Origin: Cordylochernes scorpioides
Taxonomy: Eukaryota > Arthropoda > Arachnida > Pseudoscorpiones > Chernetidae
Assembly: GCA_030710605.1 (NCBI GenBank)
Contig: CP092877.1
Span: 39,694,580-39,758,579, forward strand
DNA: 64,000 bases
Direction of reading: 5' to 3'
Part shown: in pieces, positions 57,801 through 64,000 of the stretch
Position numbering within the stretch: position 1 is the stretch's first letter
Layout of the letters: each line of letters opens with the position of its first letter
The notes under the pieces: generated by a model
Seen by the model: the letters and a program-made list of their open reading frames with translations, nothing else
Told to the model about the DNA's origin: nothing
Database searches by the model: none
Translations under genes and position numbers: made by a program

Positions 57801-58713
57801 AGGAATATATGTGGATGACATTATTGTTATTGCTTCCTCAGAACAATTGATTGATCATTTTCAAACTCAAATCTCAAAATTCCTTACCGTAAGGAAAGTG
57901 ACTTCTAATACTTTTCTAGGAATCGAGATTCTAGTTGAAGATGAAGATATCACATTGTCTCAATACATCTACATCGATAAGATATTAGACAAGTTCAAGA
58001 TGAGTGATTGCAACGCTTCATTTGTACCCGGAACAGTTGGAGAAAACCTTGATGACTTCAAGGATAGCAAGAAATTTTCTCCACAAATATATCAGGAAGC
58101 TATTGGCTCATTGATGTATCTGTCTACAGGTACAAGACCGGATTTAGCCTATGCTATAAGCAACCTTTCACAATACTGCAAGGAGCCTTATGAAATACAC
58201 TGGAAAGCACTGAAGAAAGTTCTAAGATATGTCAAAGGAACTAGAAATGTGTGTTTGAAATTAACATCACAGATGGGACACTTAACTGCATTTACAGATG
58301 CTAGCTGGAACAACACCGCAGATGCCAAATCCTTTGGAGGACACATCATAAAGATTGGAGACAATTTGCTGAATTGGAAGAGTGGAAAACAGAGGATTGT
58401 CGCTTTGTCTACAATGGAGGCAGAACTGCTGTCATTTTGTGACGGAGTTTGTGACATCAAGTTCTACACCAGCCTATTGGAAGAACTCAATATGAAGCAG
58501 CTGATTAAAGAGCCCACACCAATTAAGACTGATAGCAAATCACTTATAGACTGGATAAAGAACCAAAAGCAGAATACCCGAACGCGACACTTTAATAGAA
58601 AATACCATTTTATTAAAGATGAATATGTGAAGAAAACAATCCAACCAATCTTTGTGAGGACAGAACAACAGGAGGCTGACCTGTTAACCAAGAACCTCTC
58701 GGTCCCCGCCTAA
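54805..58713 (+). CDS. Copia Gag-Pol polyprotein, intact
   Basis: A single open frame of 1302 residues from the ATG at 54805 (MDFLASPKIDLLTNSNYAIW). Gag covers about 1-205; the zinc knuckle CFCCGKTGHFQKDC starts at about 212. Protease: the active-site motif is LDSACTSHM with Asp at about 287, DSA where DSG is usual. The pre-integrase H-H-C-C (WHKRLGHI, CQAC) is at about 425-470. Integrase has D490 (HVDLCGP), D553 (RTDNGFEF) and E589 (NGIAERANRT), a DD35E spacing. RT runs about 865-1090 with YVDD at 1002-1005. RNase H covers about 1165-1295 (FTDASWNN, LSTMEAELLSF, TDSKSLIDW, ADLLTKNL). All key residues are present, so the enzyme set is probably functional; only the 5' LTR insertion may limit expression. 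Confidence 0.95.
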   Translation: MDFLASPKIDLLTNSNYAIWSMKIEALLDSRDIFDDVINNPKPTKDDKNGDAFNEWTKKNKQALGIIILSLSSDQAIAYKGIKNVQELWNAIKLRYEGEAEDKSMNLMLELTRLKKKYDESIEGYLTRSQGISRQLIEMGKAITDKEIIRYILEGLPDKYNNVITSILANRNMDFNGMRQNLLDFEKRNPERRQEHVKVYKTSSNQNKVKTCFCCGKTGHFQKDCWFKNRNKVDHQKTKQFPTKHFTKNHEEKANITKEHIPNKDKQEFALTAGIEQRKMVNEWQLDSACTSHMSCDNSWMIDEKDEVRQVNLAETGRSINSISRGDIKAVTELDDGQHNNVKLEDVLFVPQLNGNLMSVPSLVKRGNSVTLNQEGAFIYAPDGQLICKGEFEEDMFTISLIHELRQVDSKEKCFKIDKDSRILWHKRLGHINDDYMSRMKRDGMVRGLPDLRGEVGICQACITGKMPRTPFQATYDETAKGTLECLHVDLCGPMKEESLSGNKYMMVAVDQYSRKYFVNFLSFKDEISNKLKDLINSMENELDKKVKRIRTDNGFEFINRSLEEYFKTKGIKHEKTCNYSPRSNGIAERANRTLLDKARTLLSDGGLPVQFWAEAISTAEYLHNITPNKTQKQETPMELWNGQKPTVKHLKVFGCLAFYKVNANQRHKLQPKAAKGIFIGYSRERKAYRIYDANQCQLHETRDVKFDESKKGIEESHGCIEPLTDNLDYLPLDFEITDSPEMTFAPQHFEGDNSNYLNEENLMINQGEETGSLPEETPPDNRRPVRERKMPIKYNDHIVYQAHEEEIPKNYEETLNSNNKDLWYQAILDELSSMRVHNVWEIVDRPKYQKIIKSNWVYSIKDTPDNVEPTYKARLVAAGYNQKQGLDYDESFSPVMKMGTFRTLLSLATINKYKIRIFDIKTAYLNGTLERPIYMEMPPGFTEKDKVLLVNKSIYGLPQSGRCWNQKFDEILKNINLKRLISDPCVYFKEERDAYLCIGIYVDDIIVIASSEQLIDHFQTQISKFLTVRKVTSNTFLGIEILVEDEDITLSQYIYIDKILDKFKMSDCNASFVPGTVGENLDDFKDSKKFSPQIYQEAIGSLMYLSTGTRPDLAYAISNLSQYCKEPYEIHWKALKKVLRYVKGTRNVCLKLTSQMGHLTAFTDASWNNTADAKSFGGHIIKIGDNLLNWKSGKQRIVALSTMEAELLSFCDGVCDIKFYTSLLEELNMKQLIKEPTPIKTDSKSLIDWIKNQKQNTRTRHFNRKYHFIKDEYVKKTIQPIFVRTEQQEADLLTKNLSVPA

Positions 58714-58784
58714 AGAACCAGACCAAGATGCTGGGAATGGACATGGACTTTACACAGGACTGAATTTTTAATTAAAGGGGGGTT

Positions 58785-59082
58785 TGATGGACTATAATTA
58801 AAAATATATATAGATATTTAGATTATATAAATTGGAAATATTTATATAATTATTAATTTTTGACCAGAGTTGGTTGTTGTTATTAGATTTGTCTTGAAGC
58901 CTTTTTTATATAGAACTGTTTGTTTTTGTTTATTATATTTCTTTAAATTTAAACATATATAAAATAAGATATGTGTTAAATATCTCTCCCATTGTTTTGT
59001 AAGTTAATAAATATAATCATTTGTGCATTTAATTTATCGTATTATTTAATAATAATCCACGCCTTTTATAGATTCGACAACA
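58785..59082 (+). repeat. 3' LTR of Copia element 2
   Basis: 298 bp, uninterrupted, followed by CTTTT. Confidence 0.94.
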
Positions 59083-59087
59083 CTTTT

Positions 59088-60501
59088 CTCTTGAGCTCTT
59101 TTTCTGATTCTTGATGATATACACGATAGTAAAAATGAGTTTGAAGTTGTTTACTGATAAGAGTCACAGTATAAGTAAATTTGATGAAATTGATTTTGTT
59201 CTTAATGCTCAATGAAGTCATTTTTTTCCAAAAAGTAATTAAAGGCTTTGATTATGACGACCACAAACTTGAGTCAATAGTGTGAACGTCATCTGCACAT
59301 ACAACCAATAAATTATCCCTTATATAGGTATTGTGAAGAGGAACGAGCAATAACAATTTACAAAAGGGTTCAGTACAGAACCTTAGGGAGGGTCAAGCTA
59401 AGGAAATGTGAAGACCGCAGTTATACATACAGAAAATTATATTATATATTTTTGTCTTCTAAGAATCTTTGCAAAAGACATACCAATGGACATGTACAAG
59501 ACAGACGTTCAAGACTTTGTTTGAGGTTTGTCTCCAGTATTTGTCAAATGCCTTGCTGTCCAAACTAATGGCTAGAGGTTTCTTCAAATGGTCTTGCCTT
59601 CCATTAATGAATTGGGCACTTTTGACGAGCACTTCTTTTTTTTTTTTGATCGGCCAAACAAAAATCCAAATTGAATGGCAGAGAATGGCATTGCGAATTA
59701 CACAGCACACACTCTCTGACAAGGATATAAATGTTAAAAACTTAGGTCATGGTATTCAGGATAGCAATGATTCTGTACGCATTTGGATTGAACATCTTGG
59801 GCGGAAGTGTGACACAGTCGAGAATATGACCCCAACCTGAAACATTTTGCAAATATCACAAACAGCAGAAAATGAAAATAAAGGCCTCCAAGATCTAGTC
59901 TAAGAGATCTGAGGCCAGCTGGTCCTGGAGATTTTTTTTCGCCATTACCCTGCATGTGACTTCCCCCAAGATCTGAAGCCTGGTTTATCTGGATATGTTA
60001 AATGTGTGTTTATCTTAAAAGATATTATATAAATATTAAGATATTAAGAGAGATGTATTTTCTAAAAATAAGAAATATGGTTTTCAATGATTAAAAATTT
60101 AAGTTTAATTAAATTTAAGATGGGAGGATCAATTTGATTAACTGATGTCGGCAAAGGGAGTTTTGATTACTTATATAAATATAAACATTAGTAGTTGTCA
60201 TTCTATACTCCTGGGCTATAAATAAATAAGTGTCAAAATATGCTAAATTTACTGAGAGTTCAAAGTAGCAACTCTATTCTATTAATAAATTAAACTTTTC
60301 GAAATTAATATACTTTATACATATTTATTGAATTATGTATATTTGTGTTTTAAAGTCGATTTTTTTGCCATTTTTTTTTCATTGAAAATATGCATTTATA
60401 AAATATTGACCAAAAAACTCAATATTTTGAAATTACATTAAAACGCGACTTGTAGTTTTAATATATGTTTTATATACGTTTGTATATTAAAAATAAATAA
60501 A
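59088..60501. other. no recognisable gene; upstream region of the ALKBH8-like gene
   Basis: AT-rich DNA with open frames on both strands at about 59460-59840 that I cannot match to any family. The last few hundred bases should hold the promoter and 5' UTR of the gene starting at 60502. I see no clear TATA box at a convincing distance. Confidence 0.45.
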
Positions 60502-60615
60502 ATGATTCAAAATAAAGCAACTAAAGGTGATAAAAAGGCATATAAAAAGCTTTATCATTGCCTTAAGATTTTAGAAAAAAATGAAAATATTACAAGCGTT
60601 AACAATCCTTCGAAG
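60502..60615 (+). CDS. ALKBH8: ALKBH8-like gene, exon 1
   Basis: 38 codons from the ATG at 60502 (MIQNKATKGDKKAYKKLY to NNPSK), ending at a GTAATT donor at 60616. A lysine-rich N-terminal helix before an RRM fits the start of ALKBH8, the tRNA wobble-uridine hydroxylase/methyltransferase. The exon ends in phase 0 and joins exon 2 without a stop. The alkylation-repair-like and methyltransferase domains are not in this window. Confidence 0.7.
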
Positions 60616-60678
60616 GTAATTATGTTTTTCAAAACAAAAATTTAAGGCTAAAAATAATAAAGGTTTTTGTTGTTTTAG

Positions 60679-60907
60679 TATATTTTGGTAGGAAACGGAG
60701 GCCTTATGTGTGGCTTTTCACACGAGAAGCTGGTGCAAATATTTTCACCCTTTGGATCATTGGAAAGAATCCTGATGTTCAGCAAGAAGTCTTATGCTTT
60801 TATAATATATAAAGAGATTGAAAGTAGTTCGAAAGCTATGGAAGAAATTCACGGAAAATCAAACTCTCTGCTTGATTCCCCATTATATTTGGCATATGTA
60901 AACACAG
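60679..60907 (+). CDS. ALKBH8: ALKBH8-like gene, exon 2 (RRM domain)
   Basis: Acceptor tgttttag at 60671-60678; donor GTGAGT at 60908. The exon encodes YILVGNGGLMCGFSHEKLVQ, FGSLERILMFSKKSYAFIIY, and ends SPLYLAYVNT. This is an RNA-recognition motif whose NGGL start and PLYLAYVN end recall ALKBH8, where the RRM helps bind the tRNA substrate. The exon leaves one extra base (phase 1). No third exon is recognisable up to 64000, so the gene continues beyond the window past an intron longer than 3 kb. Symbol by motif resemblance only; another RRM protein is possible. Confidence 0.7.
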
Positions 60908-61498
60908 GTGAGTACTATACACAATTCATAGGCAATATCTCTTAGGAATTTTTATTATGAGACATTATTACTTTCAAGAATGTATGAAATTTATTTATAT
61001 TGTGTATCTATTAGTAGTGACATTTTAAAAGCTTTTGTTTAACTTGCTCCCCTGTATGTCTGTCCACAAATCTTGTAATCAATTTTACATATACTTTTAG
61101 AGCATGTAGGAATCTGAAATTTGGTACACTTTTCAGAACCCGATGACAATGCAATTGTACAAATTTTCAGACTTCTGAGTTGTCAGGGTGGTCGGATATG
61201 GACACATTTCAAAATTTTGTAAATTAATTTTAATATACTTTCAGATCACATAGAAGTATGAAACTTTTAACACTCACTCAGTCCAATGAGCAATTCAAGT
61301 GTATAAATTTTCAGACTTTTGGGTAGTCGGAGTGGCCAGGAATAAACAAATTTCTATATTTCTTCTTAAGTCTTGTGTTACCCCCCTTACATTGACCAAT
61401 CTGCCGTGAGCAGGCTTCCGTCTATTTAAGGCCTAATCCCCAATGAACTTTTGATTCTAAATTCATGTTTAAAAACTATTCAAATAATTAATAAATAA
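60908..61498 (+). repeat. intron sequence with a degenerate two-copy repeat
   Basis: Within the intron, 61045-61200 and 61200-61345 are diverged copies of one another: both go from ttttaatata/attttacata through ctttcagatc-like text to aaattttcagacttt and a tagtcggagtggcc-like end. No exon fits here. Confidence 0.5.
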
Positions 61499-61558
61499 AA
61501 ATATATTTTTTAAAGAAAGCTTTTATTTTAATGCACTAAAAAGAAAAAAAAAAATGCT

Positions 61559-61764
61559 TCTGTCATTGAGCAATTAGATGTATCTGAGTGAAAATAATGG
61601 CGGCGGGGTACGATCATATTTAGAGAAGAGGTAAAAATATAACAAACACATAAAAATCGCTAATCAGTTGCTACATATTAAATCACATTAAGTTCGAAAT
61701 TCATGATGATCATCCCCCGTTGCTTTTATTTTCACTCAGATACATCTAATTGCTCGCTGACAGA
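61559..61764. mobile_element. MITE with about 40-bp inverted repeats
   Basis: The left end tctgtcattgagcaattaga and the right end taattgctcgctgacaga are inverted repeats that extend through gatgtatctgagtgaaaata. The arms are about 40 bases and the centre about 125 bases. No coding frame. Confidence 0.8.
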
Positions 61765-61774
61765 TGATAAAATA

Positions 61775-63193
61775 CACTGCGTGACATTGAAAATGGAACA
61801 CCAAGAAATAGTGGCCAGAAAGTGATGAAACTCGGCAGACAGAGAGAGACAGGGACGAACAATAAGTGATCTTTATTTCAAAATGATAGTCATAATACAG
61901 AGCGAGAACGGCGTCGGCTTAGTAGCAAGTAGGACCACCGCGGACGGCGATGCACGCAGCAACACGTCTAGGTAGAGAGTCAATCAGAGTATGGATGGCG
62001 TCCTGAGGGATGGCTCTCCATTCCCTCTCAACCATTTGCCACAGTTCGTCTTCTGAACGCGGCTGTGGCAAGGCATGCAAACGGCGTCCAATGATGTCCC
62101 AGACGTGCTCGATTGGTGAGAGATCAGGAGAGTACGGTGGCCAGGGAAGCATCTGTACATCTTGAAGAGCTTGTTGGCTAATGCGAGCAGTGTGCGGTCG
62201 GGCGTTATCCTGCTGATAAAGGGCATTGGGTACCCCCTGAAGGTAGGGGAGTGTCACCGGTCGCAGCACATCATCAACGTATCGTTGGGCCGTCATAGTG
62301 CCCTGAATACGAAGTAAAGGTGACCTGGAATCATACGTGATTGCGCCCCAAACCATGATTCCACGTTGTCGCACGGTGGGGCGTTCCACAATTGCTGCCG
62401 GATTGGACCTTTCTCCACGTCGACGCCACACGCGTACACGGCGACTATCACTGGACAAGCAGAAACGCGACTCATCTGAGAAAACGACCCTGTGCCATTC
62501 CGTCATCCACGTCGATCTAGCCCGGCACCATTCCAAACGTTGGCGCCTATTCGGTGGGGTCAATGGCAATCTTCTTAGCGGACGGCATGAGTGCAAGCCA
62601 TTAGCAACCAATCGACGGGAAATGGTTCTGGCCGAGATGGAATGATCTAGGGTGTCTTGCACATGTTGCAGGATGGCGGTACAAGTGGCTTGTGGGGCCG
62701 CCACTGCTTGTCGAAGGATACGCCGATCCACACGTGCTGACGTCACTCTGGTTGCACCGACATTCCCATAAATTGCCACATTTCCTTGTTCCAACCATCT
62801 TCTCCACAGTCGGTGCACCGTGGACGCACCAAGGTGTGTATTAGCTGCGATTTGACGTATGGACCAACCTGCCATTTTCAGTCCGATCACCATGCCCCTC
62901 GTAAAAGCGTCTGTCTGCTTGAACTGCCTCCGTTTACGATGACCTGGCATTCTCTGTTATTACACGTGTCTTTTGACACAAGAACAAAATTTCTACATTG
63001 ATTTTCCTTGAAGAAATAACGACACGAATACTGTCCTTTCTGCAAGTTCCTTCCCTTATATCTTACTCCACGTGGGCACGAGAGCTGCGCATTTTACATC
63101 ATTTGCATAACTCGGTTAGGCGCGTCTACCCTGAAATTTGCATAATTTTCTGGCCACTATTTCTTGGTGTTCCATTTTCAATGTCACGCAGTG
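61775..63193 (-). mobile_element. Tc1-like transposon, copy 2 (intact)
   Basis: Terminal inverted repeats start cactgcgtgacattgaaaat and end with its reverse complement. TA lies directly outside (61773-61774 and 63194-63195). 1419 bp, one minus-strand gene, no breaks. It lies in the intron of the ALKBH8-like gene. Confidence 0.95.
61919..62950 (-). CDS. Tc1-like transposase, intact
   Basis: 343 residues from the ATG at 62948-62950 (MPGHRKRRQFKQTDAFTRGM). Residues 1-110 hold paired helix-turn-helix DNA-binding domains that would recognise the terminal repeats (GWSIRQIAANTHLGASTVHR is the first recognition region). The catalytic core has D159 (VVFSDESRF), D248 (YQQDNARPH) and E281 (SPDLSPIEHVWD). 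There are 32 residues between the last two, not the 34 usual in classical Tc1. The length is normal for the family and no lesion is visible, so it is likely active. Confidence 0.93.
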   Translation of the reverse strand: MPGHRKRRQFKQTDAFTRGMVIGLKMAGWSIRQIAANTHLGASTVHRLWRRWLEQGNVAIYGNVGATRVTSARVDRRILRQAVAAPQATCTAILQHVQDTLDHSISARTISRRLVANGLHSCRPLRRLPLTPPNRRQRLEWCRARSTWMTEWHRVVFSDESRFCLSSDSRRVRVWRRRGERSNPAAIVERPTVRQRGIMVWGAITYDSRSPLLRIQGTMTAQRYVDDVLRPVTLPYLQGVPNALYQQDNARPHTARISQQALQDVQMLPWPPYSPDLSPIEHVWDIIGRRLHALPQPRSEDELWQMVEREWRAIPQDAIHTLIDSLPRRVAACIAVRGGPTCY

Positions 63194-63284
63194 TATATTT
63201 TTTTCCTTTTAGTGCATTTAAATAAAAGCTTTTTTTTTTAAATATATTTTATTTATTTTAAATCTTATCAGATTTTTTTAGATT

Positions 63285-63443
63285 GAAGCGGACACCCTGC
63301 TAGAGGACACCTCTCCACAAAGGACCGTTTTTATTTGCAAAATTACCATTTTACTATTTAGCAAATCTCCGGTAAGAGGACACCTCTCCCTAAAAGACAC
63401 TTTGGCTCTGAAATTAGGTGTCCTTTATAGGGAGGTTATACTG
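63285..63443 (+). mobile_element. pogo/Tigger-like MITE, left end lost
   Basis: Carries ggacacctctcc blocks and ends gggaggttatactg, matching the MITEs at 1205-1377 and 63606-63853. The left terminal repeat is replaced by unrelated sequence. Confidence 0.6.
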
Positions 63444-63489
63444 TATTTCTATAGAAAAATGTAACAAAAAGGAGGAAGGTCAGGTAGTA

Positions 63490-63603
63490 AAAATTGGCAT
63501 ATTCTGACTTTAAAATGAGCATTTTAGATGGGAGAGCGCCATCTTGTGGAATAAATATCAACTAAATGTTGATTTAGGTTCTTGATAAGTGGGTTGGCCA
63601 AAT
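63490..63603 (+). repeat. diverged fragment of the hammerhead repeat unit
   Basis: The order of blocks (aaaaattggcatattctgac, gagagcgccatcttgtgg, aaatatcaac, gttgatttagg, gttggcca) follows the first third of the 350-bp unit at 50691. It ends before the position of the hammerhead motif, where a pogo-like MITE begins. Confidence 0.65.
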
Positions 63604-63605
63604 AC

Positions 63606-63853
63606 AGCAGAACCTCCCTTTAGCGCGGATACCCCGCTAGCAGACAATTCTCTATAAAGGACAGTTTTCATTTGCAAAATTACCATTTTTACTATTTAGT
63701 AACTCTTCGATAAAAGGACACCTTACTCTCTCCTTTACAAGCTTGATACCTTAATATGATTGAGTGGAGATAAGAAAGAAGAAGAAGAGGACACCTCTCC
63801 CTAAAGGACACTTTGGCTGCAATTAGGTGCCCTTTACAGGGAGGTTCTACTCT
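63606..63853 (+). mobile_element. pogo/Tigger-like MITE
   Basis: Ends cagcagaacctccctttagc and gggaggttctact. The internal blocks match 63285-63443. About 65 bases around 63725-63790 are extra compared with the others. No coding frame. Confidence 0.6.
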
Positions 63854-64000
63854 ATTCTGAAGTAAACCTTGTTATATTCCAATTTATTTTTGTCAAATTA
63901 ACGAAAATAAGAAACAAAAGATAATTCAACTTTATTCTTCGACGAACAAAAGGTAACAACAGCCGTTCGATGCGCATGCTGGCTGTTGGATGAGCGCGAG
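63854..64000. other. window end, nothing recognised
   Basis: AT-rich at first, then a short GC-richer end (cgttcgatgcgcatgctggc). Could be intron of the ALKBH8-like gene; no exon is evident. Confidence 0.4.

Larger units (their letters stand above)
52867..59082 (+). mobile_element. Copia-type LTR retrotransposon, intact polyprotein
   Basis: LTR ends tgatggactataa and gattcgacaaca; target duplication CTTTT (52862-52866, 59083-59087). The 3' LTR is 298 bp. The 5' LTR is also exactly 298 bp once a 1548-bp Penelope-like insertion and its 16-bp duplication are removed. The two LTRs are near-identical: one difference by my reading, in aataatatt/aataataat. The primer-binding site tggtagcagagc (54731) matches initiator-Met-type priming; the purine tract aaaggggggt precedes the 3' LTR. 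Confidence 0.95.
61499..63252. mobile_element. outer inverted-repeat element interrupted by a MITE and a Tc1-like element
   Basis: About 45-50 bases at the left (61499-61545: aagcttttattttaatgcac) are the reverse complement of the right edge (63201-63250: gtgcatttaaataaaagctt). Between them are a 206-bp MITE and a complete Tc1-like element. I infer an older foldback element that was hit by the younger ones. Confidence 0.65.

Noticed and set aside
59469-59840. 123-codon plus-strand frame (and an overlapping minus-strand frame) upstream of the ALKBH8-like gene
   Set aside because: No recognisable domain and no splice or start context; both strands are open, which is common by chance here.

Overview
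This window is AT-rich, intron-containing eukaryotic DNA, most likely from an arthropod. The evidence is a split host gene resembling the tRNA-modifying enzyme ALKBH8, a captured piece that looks like an arthropod cuticle chitin-binding protein, and a dense mixture of metazoan transposons. A crustacean such as a copepod would fit, but that is a guess. No bacterial operon logic applies. Almost everything here is mobile DNA, much of it nested, and one assembly gap of 100 N lies at 27893-27992.

Layout. A roughly 3-4 kb unit (called the R-unit below; function unknown; it ends in a decayed mariner transposase) occurs four times in the same direction: about 0.36-3.8 kb, 11.8-22.6 kb, 24.7-27.4 kb and 29.8-44.5 kb. 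Copies 3 and 4 are close relatives and copies 1 and 2 are diverged. The copies differ mainly by later insertions, so they act as natural empty sites for one another. Between and inside them are: a Tc1-like element (5.9-7.3 kb); a decayed minus-strand Gypsy element (7.5-11.8 kb); a 5'-truncated non-LTR element (12.4-16.6 kb); a young Gypsy element whose gag start codon lies in its LTR and which carries a TTTAAAC slippery site (16.9-22.1 kb); two abutting palindromic MITEs (22.7-23.0 kb); a tRNA-like sequence (23.6 kb); a Copia element (30.0-40.0 kb) that itself received two hAT elements in opposite orientation; a 2.0 kb LTR element encoding Gag-protease fused to a captured chitin-binding segment (40.8-42.9 kb); a head-to-head pair of Penelope-like elements (44.6-50.6 kb), one arm of which holds a gag-only LTR element; an inverted tandem array of 350-bp units carrying five hammerhead ribozymes (50.7-52.4 kb); a solo LTR (52.4-52.8 kb); and a young Copia element with one intact 1302-residue polyprotein (52.9-59.1 kb) whose 5' LTR holds a second head-to-head Penelope-like insertion.

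The right end (59.1-64.0 kb) holds the first two exons of the ALKBH8-like gene. The following intron contains an intact Tc1-like transposase gene nested in an older inverted-repeat element, plus pogo-like MITEs and a relic of the hammerhead repeat.

The elements most likely still able to make functional protein are the 1302-aa Copia polyprotein and the 343-aa Tc1-like transposase. The most unusual features are the inverted hammerhead arrays next to Penelope-like palindromes, and the retroelement carrying an in-frame host gene fragment. All family assignments come from reading motifs in the sequence; no database search was possible.
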